This document shows positions 1 through 7,190 of a stretch of 64,000 nucleotides of DNA, piece by piece (within the stretch, counting starts at the first letter, position 1; each line of letters begins with the position of its first letter). A model generated the notes under the pieces. The model had not been told where the DNA came from. It was given only the letters and a program-made list of their open reading frames with translations, and did not search any database. Position numbers and translations under genes: made by a program. The stretch is from contig NZ_JAKWBL010000003.1 in the NCBI RefSeq assembly GCF_022513635.1, positions 1 to 64,000 of the forward strand. Reading direction: 5' to 3'. Source of the DNA: Paraniabella ginsengisoli. Lineage in GTDB: Bacteria; Bacteroidota; Bacteroidia; Chitinophagales; Chitinophagaceae.

Positions 1-341
1 AAAAACCGGCTTAATGCTTTTCGCAACACGTTTGCCATCTCTTCATCTAAGTGCGTAATACCAGTTCAGCATCCACCATAAATAAAATGGCATCGGCTTC
101 TTCTACCGTAATCAGCACTTGCTTCGCTATTTCTTTCTCAACACATCTTCGCTTCCGTGTACAAAACCACCGGTATCAATTACGTTATAGTTCTTGCGTT
201 CCAGTCGCTCACTCCGTATTGCCTGTCGCGCGTAACGCCGCTCACATCATCCACAATTGCTTTGCGCTGCACCAGCAGGCGATTAAACAATGTACTCTTG
301 CCCACATTCGGCCTGCCAACTATTGCTACTGTAAAACCCAT
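1..341 (-). CDS. der: GTPase Der (EngA), N-terminal part, cut by window edge, frameshifted
   Basis: Ribosome-assembly GTPase with two tandem G domains; only the start of the first G domain lies in the window, and the gene runs off the left edge. The reverse-strand start at 341 reads [19 protein letters not shown], with the G1 loop GRPNVGKS, followed by the G2/switch region [10 protein letters not shown] further reading frame gives [13 protein letters not shown], the G3 DTGG. Three single-base losses within 341 nt (near 203, near 145 and near 50) move the reading between frames. Inserting one base at each restores a continuous Der sequence through [14 protein letters not shown] read these as sequence errors because every motif is intact. 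Paired with era just upstream on the same strand. Confidence 0.85.
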
Positions 342-382
342 TTTTATTTCTGATTTATGATCTCTGATTTATTATTTTCCCG

Positions 383-406
383 GCAGATGAACGCTGATTC
401 ATCTGC
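383..406. repeat. Intergenic inverted repeat
   Basis: Arms GCAGATGAA (383-391) and TTCATCTGC (398-406) are perfect inverted repeats around a 6-nt centre. It lies in the 276-bp gap between der and era. The wording resembles the CGCTGATT/GCAGATT type of intergenic repeat seen again near 63,897-63,940 at the other end of the window. Confidence 0.5.
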
Positions 407-411
407 CTTTC

Positions 412-425
412 CCGCCAGCTGGCGG
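412..425. repeat. Short palindrome CCGCCAGCTGGCGG
   Basis: Perfect 14-bp palindrome in the der-era gap. The variant CCGCCAACTGGCGG occurs twice more in this window, both times inside tRNA-fMet-like sequence (2588-2603 and 2108-2123), so it behaves as a dispersed element. Confidence 0.6.
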
Positions 426-500
426 ATCGCTTGTACTGTTGTACATATTTGATCCCCGTCCGACCGATCATCCGGGCGGGCTATTTATTCTATGGCTCGG

Positions 501-555
501 GCTTCGCATCCGGAAGCTTCGCATCCGGCTATTTATATTCGACCCCTTCGGGGTC
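501..555. repeat. Composite palindromic repeat, copy 1
   Basis: Contains GCTTCGCATCCGG twice (501-513 and 516-528), forming with the intervening bases the palindromic block CCGGAAGCTTCGCATCCGG, then an AT-rich spacer, then GACCCCTTCGGGGTC (541-555). The reverse complement matches the order and spacing of a second copy at 25101-25146. The rest of the der-era gap (342-617) contains only such repeats and AT-rich TCATCACATT units; I see no gene in it. Confidence 0.6.
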
Positions 556-617
556 GCGCTACATGAAACCTGGAATCTAAAACCATTATCACATCATCAC
601 ATTAGCGAATCATCACA

Positions 618-1492
618 TTAAGCGCCATACCCATATTCCTTCAAATGCAAATCATTGTCGCGCCATTTTGGTTTTACTTTTACAAATAATTCCAAAAATA
701 CTTTTCTGTCAAAAACTTTTCAATGTCAGTACGGGCAAGGGTTCCAAGCTTTTTGATCATACTTCCTTTTTCACCAATCAATATCATTTTCTGCGTTTCT
801 CGATGCACAATAATATCTGCAACAATTTTCGTTAGTGTTTGCTTTTTCTTTAAACTCTCTTATCAGCACAGCCGTGTGATAAGGAATTTCTTCCTGCGCC
901 AGTTCGTATATTTTTTCTCGAATCAGTTCACTTACAAAAAACTTTTCCGGCAAATCGCTAATGCTATCATCTTCGTAAAACGGTTCGCCATCCGGCAATA
1001 ACTCTAAAATCGGTTGTAAGAATTTTTTATAATTGATGCCGGTCAAGGCTGATATTGCTACCAATTTTTTACAATACGGTTTTTCAGAAAAAAATCTTTA
1101 GCGCCCTGAATACGCTCTTGTCCGGCACGGTCAATTTTATTTAACACCAGCACGGCTGGAACCCGCAATTTCAACGCGCTGAAAATAGCATCACAATCTT
1201 CCCAATTATCATTTACATCAACGATCAGCAAAGCCACATCAGCATCTTCCAGCGCACCTTTTACCGATTGCATCATTTTTTTCGTGCAACTTATATTCGG
1301 GTTTAATAATACCCGGCGTATCACTGAAAATAATCTGATAATCCTTTTCGGTAAGAATGGCTTTGATACGATGTCTTGTGGTTTTGCACCTTATGTGATA
1401 CAATAGCCAGCTTCTCTCCCATCAGCGCATTCAGCAAAAGTGCTTTTACCCGCATTGGGTCTTCCAAATATGTTTACAAAACCTGATTTCAT
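618..1492 (-). CDS. era: GTPase Era, frameshifted
   Basis: Membrane- and 16S rRNA-associated GTPase for 30S maturation. The start at 1492 reads [19 protein letters not shown] (G1 loop). Later pieces give the switch [13 protein letters not shown] region, G4 NKID (in [10 protein letters not shown]), G5 VAISALTG, and the C-terminal KH domain ending [18 protein letters not shown] before the stop at 618-620. Single-base losses near 1430, 1375, 1285, 1070 and 830 break the frame; adding one base each time gives an Era of about 292 residues, the usual size. Sits upstream of der on the same strand, a common pairing in this phylum. Confidence 0.85.
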
Positions 1493-1559
1493 TTTTTTGC
1501 TGGATTTTCAGGATTTGAAAATTTATACCCATAAATAAGTAAAACAATTATGTGCATAA

Positions 1560-1897
1560 TTATGTATGGATAAATAGAAAATAAAAAGAATCCTTATTAG
1601 TAAAAAAATCAAGTATTGAGACTTCTTGATTGGGAAGCATCAAGTAAAAGACAACTATCGAAATAAAAAATGCCATTACATAGTGTGTATAATAGTCCTT
1701 GACCTAAAATATTCTGCACTAAAGAATATCAATAAAAACATAAAAAAAGCAAATCCTTGATACATAACCGAAGGTAAAAAGAGTACTGACCCTGGTCGAA
1801 TTACGTTAATAATAATGAAAGTCAAAATAAAGCACACGGGTATTTGTATAAGTACAGCCGCAGCTAATAGTTTCCTTAATAAAATATTTGCTTTCAT
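1560..1897 (-). CDS. Small hypothetical membrane protein, frameshifted
   Basis: Family not recognised. From the start at 1897 the frame encodes MKANILLRKLLAAAVLIQIP and two hydrophobic segments (about residues 8-32 and 42-60) before a premature stop at 1676. If one base is added near 1700, the reading continues as VKDYYTHYVMAFFISIVVFY, a third hydrophobic segment, and ends at 1560-1562. The joined product would be about 112 residues with three membrane spans. The frame join is my inference; the uninterrupted 73-residue version is the alternative. Not obviously part of an operon. Confidence 0.4.
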
Positions 1898-1974
1898 AAA
1901 AATAGAATTACCCCAACGAATCAGGATTTATATAACGCGGCTAAAAAGGTTGAGTTGTGTAACACAAATCAAAT

Positions 1975-1985
1975 GTGCGACGCAA
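1975..1985 (+). repeat. Dispersed intergenic repeat core GTGCGACGCAA, copy 1
   Basis: Core of a longer imperfect repeat whose other copies lie at 7024, 19226 and 31660. Here the reverse complement reads TTGCGTCGCAC followed by ATTTGATTTGTGTTACA, closely matching copy 4. Lies in the gap between the small membrane protein and the tRNA locus. Confidence 0.55.
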
Positions 1986-2040
1986 GACAGTGCCAGATAT
2001 TCTTAAGCCGAAACAAAAATAAACTAATCTTCAATTCAAA

Positions 2041-2072
2041 TAAAAAAGCCGTTCACATTTAAGCGAACGGCT
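2041..2072 (-). terminator. Intrinsic terminator
   Basis: On the reverse strand AGCCGTTC (2072-2065) pairs with GAACGGCT (2054-2047) around a 10-nt loop and is followed by a run of T (2047-2042). It lies directly after the 3' half of a tRNA-fMet copy, as the 2403-2428 hairpin lies after the intact tRNA. Confidence 0.75.
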
Positions 2073-2081
2073 ATTGGTCAG

Positions 2082-2129
2082 TTGCGAAGCCAGGGATCGA
2101 ACCTGGGTCCGCCAACTGGCGGATATGAG
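2082..2129 (-). pseudogene. tRNA-fMet 3' half copy (remnant)
   Basis: Reverse strand reads CTCATA, then the palindrome TCCGCCAGTTGGCGGA (2123-2108), then the T-arm and acceptor CCCAGGTTCGATCCCTGG plus CTTCGCAA. The T-arm and acceptor are identical to the intact tRNA-fMet at 2436-2507; the 10 nt after the anticodon loop are replaced by the 16-nt palindrome. There is no matching 5' half: the sequence begins 3 nt after the stop codon of the GIY-YIG gene. Followed by a terminator. Not expected to make a tRNA. Confidence 0.7.
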
Positions 2130-2131
2130 CT

Positions 2132-2377
2132 CTAACCATTAACCAGCTTCCAAATCCATTCCCGTCCCTTTGCCGTTTTTAATTCTTTTTCTCTTCTCAT
2201 CGCATCAGGCTTGTTGACAAACTCTTCCTGATGAATCAAATCCCAAGGCCTAAACCTTATCGTCCATCCTTTCTTTCCTAACTCATTGTGCGATAATAAC
2301 CTTTCTTTAAGGTTCGAGGTAAACCCAATGTATATCTTATCAAACGATTTGCTATGTAAAACATAAACAGTAAACAT
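2132..2377 (-). CDS. Small GIY-YIG (URI-type) nuclease family protein
   Basis: 81-residue single-domain protein. The sequence MFTVYVLHSKSFDKIYIGFT carries the paired Tyr motifs (YVL...YIG) of the GIY-YIG fold; LKERLLSHN supplies the conserved Arg, and REKELK holds the conserved Glu that binds metal in this family. Length is normal for the small stand-alone members common in Bacteroidota. The cellular role of these proteins is not established. Context is the notable part: the gene ends 3 nt before a 3' half-copy of tRNA-fMet and starts about 25 bp after the terminator of the intact tRNA-fMet gene on the same strand. This resembles a unit inserted at a tRNA gene with partial target duplication. 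Confidence 0.85.
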   Translation of the reverse strand: MFTVYVLHSKSFDKIYIGFTSNLKERLLSHNELGKKGWTIRFRPWDLIHQEEFVNKPDAMRREKELKTAKGREWIWKLVNG

Positions 2378-2402
2378 AAAAAACCGATAAACTAATCTAC
2401 AT

Positions 2403-2428
2403 AAAAAAACCCGCCAAACTACGGCGGG
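2403..2428 (-). terminator. Intrinsic terminator of tRNA-fMet
   Basis: CCCGCC and GGCGGG (2428-2423 with 2415-2410) form a 6-bp GC stem followed on the reverse strand by TTTTTTT. It is 8 nt beyond the tRNA 3' end. Confidence 0.85.
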
Positions 2429-2435
2429 AAATTTG

Positions 2436-2507
<72 letters not shown>

Positions 2508-2510
2508 ATG

Positions 2511-2541
2511 CAAATATACGAGGCTTTTTTGAACCAGCAAA
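2511..2541 (-). promoter_or_regulatory. Bacteroidota-type promoter of tRNA-fMet
   Basis: Reverse strand has TTTG (2541-2538), exactly 19 nt spacer, then TATATTTG (2518-2511), a perfect match to the TTTG-N19-TAnnTTTG consensus of Bacteroidota primary sigma factor. The -7 box ends only 3 nt before tRNA position 1, so the primary transcript can have almost no 5' leader. Confidence 0.85.
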
Positions 2542-2573
2542 ATGTAATTCAATTTTATTCTAAAAATAATTCT

Positions 2574-2640
2574 GCAGCGAATCTGGGTCCGCCAACTGGC
2601 GGATATGAGTCCGACGAGCTACCGACGCTCAACCTCGGCG
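2574..2640 (-). pseudogene. Decayed duplicate of tRNA-fMet and its promoter
   Basis: Aligns along its whole length with the intact tRNA-fMet: CGCCGAGG..TTGAGC..CGGTAGCTCGTCGGACTCATA, then the palindrome TCCGCCAGTTGGCGGA (2603-2588) in place of 10 nt, then CCCAGATTCGCTGC. The acceptor and T arm no longer pair properly. Upstream (2641-2685) the promoter region is also duplicated: TTTG, GCTTCAAAAAGCCTCG and so on, but the -7 box has become TTTGTTTT with an 18-nt spacer, so it should be silent. A tandem duplication of tRNA plus promoter followed by decay explains it. Confidence 0.75.
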
Positions 2641-2691
2641 TTGAAAACAAACGAGGCTTTTTGAAGCAGCAAAATGTAACCCGAAATAAAT

Positions 2692-3621
2692 TTATTTTGC
2701 AGGCGTAATTGTAATATTCCTAAATTCTATTGGGCCATGATCTCCCTGGAAATAAAGCGGACCTGGTTCACCTTCTTTGCTGTCTAAAGCACCACCTGTA
2801 ATACCCGGAATTTCCTGGTTAGTAATTACCGTTTTTCCATTGGCCACAACGGTGATCATTCTGCCAACCAAAGTAATGTCATAAGATTGCCATTCATTGG
2901 GGCCTTTGGAATTGATTTCGCTTGGCGCAATAAATCCGTAAATACCACTAAATAATACATTAGAAGGATGTTCTGATTTGTCGCTATCTAAAATTTGCAA
3001 CTCATAACGGCCACGCAAATAAACACCACTGTTACTTCCTTTCTGATAACGGAATTCTACATGCAACTTAAAATCTTCAAATTTCTGATCAGTAATTAAG
3101 TTAGCGCCCGATTTTGGACTGGTTAATACACCATTTTTTACCACCCACTGATTTTCAGCGCCTACAGCTTTCCAACCTGTAAGATCTTTACCATTGAATA
3201 ATTTAATAGGCGTTCCCCAAACCGGAGCCTCCGTTCTTTTTAAATAAGGCGCTTTTACACCTGTCCAATTATATTTCTTTCCATTTGGATAAACCATTGT
3301 TCCCTTCAATCCTTCACTTGTTAATTCTCCTTCAACAACAAGGTCGTTATCTTCTGACTGCCATTGCGGAGGAATAGCAAATGAAAATTTTCCATTATCG
3401 AATTTCACTTCTGACACAGGACGCGCGCTACCGTCGTCGCCAACAAAATAGCCAACTAAAGTTTTAATTCCTGATAATTTAACTTCCAACCAAGATGGTT
3501 TTTCCTGGCCATCTTTATCCATTGTGATATCCCATCTCCCGATTAGATCTTCCGATTTCATAGCCCATAGATTTAAAGTAAATAAACTGGCAATAGCAAA
3601 AACAACTACTTTTTTAAACAT
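2692..3621 (-). CDS. Exported DUF1080 (3-keto-disaccharide hydrolase-like) protein
   Basis: About 310 residues. I chose the start at 3621 (MFKKVVVFAIASLFTLNLWA) because it gives a clean Sec signal peptide; an upstream in-frame ATG adds 18 unlikely residues and would lie across the -7 box. After a lipocalin-like N-terminal part (about 25-130, GRWDITMDKDG), the DUF1080 jelly-roll domain follows with its typical words LFNGKDLTGWKAVG, GVYLRGRYELQILD and a C-terminal GPIEFRNITITPAK. Characterised relatives cleave 3-keto-glycosides or bind glycans outside the cytoplasm; the substrate here is unknown. Stands alone, with the decayed tRNA downstream. Confidence 0.85.
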   Translation of the reverse strand: MFKKVVVFAIASLFTLNLWAMKSEDLIGRWDITMDKDGQEKPSWLEVKLSGIKTLVGYFVGDDGSARPVSEVKFDNGKFSFAIPPQWQSEDNDLVVEGELTSEGLKGTMVYPNGKKYNWTGVKAPYLKRTEAPVWGTPIKLFNGKDLTGWKAVGAENQWVVKNGVLTSPKSGANLITDQKFEDFKLHVEFRYQKGSNSGVYLRGRYELQILDSDKSEHPSNVLFSGIYGFIAPSEINSKGPNEWQSYDITLVGRMITVVANGKTVITNQEIPGITGGALDSKEGEPGPLYFQGDHGPIEFRNITITPAK

Positions 3622-3649
3622 GAGAAAATTTTTATGATTTTGAATGCTA

Positions 3650-3657
3650 CAAATATA
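3650..3657 (-). promoter_or_regulatory. Putative -7 box TATATTTG for the DUF1080 gene
   Basis: Reverse strand TATATTTG fits TAnnTTTG, 29 nt before the chosen start codon. No good TTTG is seen 19 nt upstream, so this is a partial match. Confidence 0.4.
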
Positions 3658-3763
3658 ATTTTTTAGAGGACGCAATTGTCCACTAATTTATATTGAAATT
3701 ACTTTATTATTTTTTGATCAGACCGGGGCGGTAAGACCAGGTGCATATAGTATCTTTAATAGA

Positions 3764-4276
3764 ATGAAAGAAAAGCATTACGAATTCAGTTATAAAGTAG
3801 CCAATAGTATTAATGATCTTGATAAGGATGATGCGGCTTTACTACAACAAGCCAGGGAACTTACGCCCATTGCTTACGCGCCATACTCAAAATTCCATGT
3901 AGCAAGCGTAGCGAGGTTAGCTAACGGCAAAGTTGTAAAAGGCACCAACCAGGAAAACGCATCTTTTCCTGTAGGAATTTGTGCCGAGCGTAGTTTGTTG
4001 GCATCAGTTGGCACCCTTTACCCAAATGAAGTGATTGAAACTATGGCTATTACTTATCAGCCACAGGAAGCTTTAGAGGGTTTAGAGGGTTTAGAGGGTT
4101 TAAGCGACAAACCCATTTCGCCATGCGGCATGTGTAGGCAGGCATTATTGGAATATGAAACAAGAGTGAACCATCCTATCAGGCTTATACTTGCAGGAAT
4201 GAAAGGCACTGTTTATATTATTGATACAGCAAAGGATTTGTTGCCTTTTGCATTTGGCGAGGTTAATCTGAAATAA
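3764..4276 (+). CDS. cdd: Cytidine deaminase
   Basis: Zinc-dependent deaminase of (deoxy)cytidine in pyrimidine salvage, cytoplasmic. 170 residues. Active-site signature CAERS (in GICAERSLLAS), with the catalytic Glu, and the zinc cysteines PCGMCRQ are both present; the substrate loop TNQENASFPVG precedes them. Between the two motifs is LEGLEGLEGL, encoded by three perfect 9-bp repeats TTTAGAGGG (4072-4098), a slippage-prone insertion in a loop. N-terminus is about 25 residues longer than the minimal family. Convergent with the small lipoprotein gene that follows (6-bp gap). Confidence 0.93.
   Translation: MKEKHYEFSYKVANSINDLDKDDAALLQQARELTPIAYAPYSKFHVASVARLANGKVVKGTNQENASFPVGICAERSLLASVGTLYPNEVIETMAITYQPQEALEGLEGLEGLSDKPISPCGMCRQALLEYETRVNHPIRLILAGMKGTVYIIDTAKDLLPFAFGEVNLK
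4072..4098 (+). repeat. Three tandem 9-bp units inside cdd
   Basis: TTTAGAGGG three times in a row, in frame, encoding repeated Leu-Glu-Gly. Since the unit is a multiple of 3, copy-number changes keep the frame. Confidence 0.85.
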
Positions 4277-4282
4277 GTTATA

Positions 4283-4614
4283 TTAATTCTTTCTTTTAGG
4301 GCTTACCGCCTCAACATCTGTAACATTTTGGTTAAAATTTTCGATGGCTATTTTTTGTCCATCGCAATTATAACCTTCCTGCGGAGGGATAGTGTTACAT
4401 GCGACGCAAATAATATCGATAAAGTATATCCGCTCTCCTTTATAAATTCCTTTTGCTAAATAATTACAAGGCCCCGTCGCTGGAATTTCTGTACAGGTTA
4501 TCTGATCTTTAAACTTTGCAATCATTTGAGCATCGCAGTCTGTGTTTACTTTATTATCCGATTTAGAACACGCCGAAAAAAGAGGATCGTTAAAAGTACA
4601 AATGTGTTTCTCAT
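4283..4614 (-). CDS. Small hypothetical lipoprotein, frameshifted in signal peptide
   Basis: Family not recognised. The start at 4614 reads MRNTFVLLTILFF; adding one T to the T run near 4577 (reverse strand CTCTTTTTT) gives LFFSACSKSDNKVN, a textbook lipobox with Cys at residue 16. The mature protein of about 94 residues then continues as DAQMIAKFKDQITCTEIPAT to KRKN and has several Cys (TCTE, PCNY, CVACN, YNCDG), possibly disulfides in the periplasm. Without the added base only an 80-residue piece from 4525 is translated. Convergent with cdd. Confidence 0.6.
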
Positions 4615-4674
4615 AAATATAGTTTTATACAAAAACGAGCACTTGATAGCAAACGCAACAGGTATTAAAAAAAA

Positions 4675-5031
4675 CTAATATTCTTTTTCTATCTCAACAC
4701 CTATTCGTCCCTGAAAATGTGTAAGCGGCATTTGCAATTTATATAAACTCATTTTAAGTTTAACTATTTGAGGAAATTGTTCTTTTATTTTTTCGGCTAA
4801 TTGAGTAAGGAAGGCTTCGAGCAACTCTCGTGGTTGCAGCATTTCAGTTTTGGCCAACTCATAAATTTCAGCATAATTAATGGTTTCGTCTATTTCAGAA
4901 ACAATAGATTCAGTTGAGAAGAACGAGGCCGAAATATTTAGTTCGAACTCATTCCCCAACTTTTTTTCTTCTTCATACATACCATGATATGCAAAGAATT
5001 GTAATTTTTCCAGATGTAGTGTAATGAGCAT
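4675..5031 (-). CDS. folB: Dihydroneopterin aldolase
   Basis: Folate biosynthesis enzyme converting 7,8-dihydroneopterin to 6-hydroxymethyl-dihydropterin plus glycolaldehyde; cytoplasmic homo-oligomer. 118 residues, the normal size. Typical family words: LEKLQFFAYHGMYEEEKKLG near the N-terminus, with the conserved YHG and E, NYAEIYELA in the middle, and KLKMSLYKLQMPL near the end, where the catalytic Lys is expected. Lies 13 bp downstream of trxB on the same strand, so the two may be cotranscribed. Confidence 0.9.
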   Translation of the reverse strand: MLITLHLEKLQFFAYHGMYEEEKKLGNEFELNISASFFSTESIVSEIDETINYAEIYELAKTEMLQPRELLEAFLTQLAEKIKEQFPQIVKLKMSLYKLQMPLTHFQGRIGVEIEKEY

Positions 5032-5044
5032 ATTGTGCTAAGAA

Positions 5045-5989
5045 TTACAACCCTTTCTCTCCCAAATATCTTTCCGCATCCAATGCCGCCATACAACCAC
5101 TTCCGGCTGCGGTTACAGCCTGGCGATAAATTTTATCCTGCACATCACCCGCCGCGAAAACTCCTTCAACATTGGTTTTAGAAGTCCCGGGAACCGTTTT
5201 GATATAACCGGTTTCATCCATTTCAAGAAAATCTTTAAAGATATCTGAATTGGGTTGATGCCCGATCGCCACGAAAAAAGCACTGACTGGAATTTCACTC
5301 ACTTCCTGTGTTTTATTATTTTTTACGCGTACTCCGGTCACTTTATTGTCTCCTAATATTTCTTCGGTTTCGGTGTTGAAATACACATTAATATTCGGTG
5401 TGTTGAAAACGCGATCCTGCATAACCTTGCTGGCACGCATTTCCTCTTTACGAATCAGCATGTGCACATTAGTTACAATTTTAGAAAGGTAAAGTGCTTC
5501 TTCCGCAGCAGTATCACCCGCACCAACAATGGCAGCTTCTTTTCCTTTAAAGAAGAAACCGTCACAAACTGCGCAAGCGCTCACACCAAAGCCATTCAAT
5601 TTTTCCTCGCTCGGAAGACCCAACCATTTTGCCGAAGCTCCGGTTGAAATAATTACAGCGTCAGCTTCTATCAACTTTTCATCATCGATCCACACTTTAT
5701 GAGGGTGGCCTGAGAAATCAACTTTGGTAGCTAAGCCGTAACGAATATCAGTACCCATACGTTTTGCCTGTTTCTCAAAATCAATCATCATTTCAGGTCC
5801 CTGCACACCTTCCGCATAACCCGGATAATTTTCCACTTCAGTAGTTATTGTTAACTGGCCGCCTGGTTGTATTCCCTGATACAAAACAGGTTTAAGATTA
5901 GCCCGTGCCGCATAAATAGCCGCAGTATAACCCGCTGGCCCCGAACCTATAATTAAACAATGAACTCTTTCTACATTCTCGTCTGCCAT
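5045..5989 (-). CDS. trxB: Thioredoxin reductase
   Basis: NADPH- and FAD-dependent reduction of thioredoxin in the cytoplasm. I take 5989 (MADENVERVHCLIIGSGPAG) as start; 314 residues, the normal length. FAD-binding GSGPAG at 15-20, redox-active CAVC at 139-142 followed by DG, NADPH-binding GAGDTAAEEA, and the C-terminal FAD motif GVFAAGDVQD. A longer in-frame version beginning at 6055 would run through the probable promoter, so it is less likely. folB follows 13 bp downstream. Confidence 0.95.
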   Translation of the reverse strand: MADENVERVHCLIIGSGPAGYTAAIYAARANLKPVLYQGIQPGGQLTITTEVENYPGYAEGVQGPEMMIDFEKQAKRMGTDIRYGLATKVDFSGHPHKVWIDDEKLIEADAVIISTGASAKWLGLPSEEKLNGFGVSACAVCDGFFFKGKEAAIVGAGDTAAEEALYLSKIVTNVHMLIRKEEMRASKVMQDRVFNTPNINVYFNTETEEILGDNKVTGVRVKNNKTQEVSEIPVSAFFVAIGHQPNSDIFKDFLEMDETGYIKTVPGTSKTNVEGVFAAGDVQDKIYRQAVTAAGSGCMAALDAERYLGEKGL

Positions 5990-6012
5990 ATATAATTTGA
6001 TTTGAATAACTA

Positions 6013-6020
6013 CAAAAATA
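6013..6020 (-). promoter_or_regulatory. Putative -7 box of trxB
   Basis: Reverse strand TATTTTTG fits TAnnTTTG, 23 nt before the start codon. A TTTG occurs upstream but with a 16-nt spacer instead of 19, so only the -7 part is convincing. Confidence 0.35.
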
Positions 6021-6094
6021 GAGGTAAAAGGTTTAGCAAATGCAAGCAGAACCATAATTTAAGCGGTGCATGGATCTGATTTAAACCCAGCAAA

Positions 6095-6949
6095 TTACTC
6101 ATGATTATTAAAAGCGTCTGTTGCCTTTAAAAGTGCAGCTTCGTAACCTTTTCTATCAACAAAAGCAGCGGGATTATATTTATCACCGGGTTTACGTTTT
6201 GTATGAAGATCAAACTGACTGGCATGAGCCGCTACCCAAATATCAAATTCGAGGTTTTTCATAGCTTGCAAAGTGTACACGTAATCCTTTCTGATATTGG
6301 GATATGCAGGAATTTCCGAAAAGCCTTTATCCGTGATAATAGTTGGAATGTTGGCTATAAGCACTTTGTAGGTCTTTGTTGAATCTTTAACCTCAAGCAG
6401 ATAACTACACGAACCTTTTGTATGCCCCGGATGATGCAACATGATAATTTTTGTATGGCCAAGCCTGATAATATCCTTATCTTTTAAAAGACGATCGGGA
6501 ACAATCGGCTTAAACGCAACTCCTAAGTAACTCAATTCATAATCGGATTTTCCGCCGTCTTTCAGCACTGCTGCATCTCCGACATCAGCATACAATTTTG
6601 CTCCTGTTTGCATTTTAATATCAGCTAATGCACCCGCATGATCAAAATGCGCCTGATTGGTCAATAATATTTTTATATCTGTGTATTTGAAGCCCAATTT
6701 TTCAATATTCCTTTTGATTAGTGAAAGTGAACCAGCAAGACCTGTATTGATTAGAATATTTCCTTTGTTAGTTACAACTAAATAACAAGCCAGATCATAC
6801 GTACCTACATAATATAAATTACCTGCAATGCGGAACGGCTCATAAGGTGTTGACCATTCTTCAGGATTATTTTTGGGTTCGTTTACTGTTTGGGCATTTA
6901 GTGAAAACAAAAAACACAAGATGGTACAAAAGGCTATAATTTTTTTCAC
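6095..6949 (-). CDS. Subclass B3-type metallo-beta-lactamase (GOB-like, Gln at zinc site)
   Basis: 284 residues with a Sec signal peptide (MKKIIAFCTILCFLFSLNAQ). The zinc motif is NQAHFDHAG: Gln99, His101, Asp103, His104, i.e. Q-x-H-x-D-H, as in GOB enzymes, where Gln replaces the usual first His of subclass B3. A second metal His lies in HHPGHTKGS (His176) and a third in AAHASQFDLH (His242), matching the GOB/PEDO group wording. The usual LDG/LDTG is INTG here. The family hydrolyses penams, cephalosporins and often carbapenems in the periplasm; activity of this environmental homologue is inferred only. Monocistronic by spacing. Confidence 0.82.
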   Translation of the reverse strand: MKKIIAFCTILCFLFSLNAQTVNEPKNNPEEWSTPYEPFRIAGNLYYVGTYDLACYLVVTNKGNILINTGLAGSLSLIKRNIEKLGFKYTDIKILLTNQAHFDHAGALADIKMQTGAKLYADVGDAAVLKDGGKSDYELSYLGVAFKPIVPDRLLKDKDIIRLGHTKIIMLHHPGHTKGSCSYLLEVKDSTKTYKVLIANIPTIITDKGFSEIPAYPNIRKDYVYTLQAMKNLEFDIWVAAHASQFDLHTKRKPGDKYNPAAFVDRKGYEAALLKATDAFNNHE

Positions 6950-7023
6950 AAGAAATGGGGTTTATTAAAATGATCTTTAACTATTTTTTTATTGGCCGGG
7001 CTGTCGAACATAACTCATCGAAA

Positions 7024-7034
7024 TTGCGTCGCAC
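7024..7034 (-). repeat. Dispersed intergenic repeat core, copy 2
   Basis: TTGCGTCGCAC on the plus strand, preceded by GAAA and followed by TCTTCAATTGTAGCAC, matching copy 3 (19226) over about 50 bp. A CCGGAAGC..GCATCC palindrome-like block follows at 7113-7129. Confidence 0.55.
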
Positions 7035-7190
7035 TCTTCAATTGTAGCACATTGCCCATCCTACATTTAAATCAGATTTACCAACATTCAATAATTGCTC
7101 AAGCCTTTTCAACCGGAAGCTACGCATCCCGCCATTATTGTTTGGCTCCTTCAGAGCTTTGCCTATTCACTATTGACCATTGACCAACAT

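Noticed and set aside
1815..2006. Plus-strand 63-residue reading frame
   Set aside because: Antisense to the small membrane protein and running into the dispersed repeat; no family resemblance.
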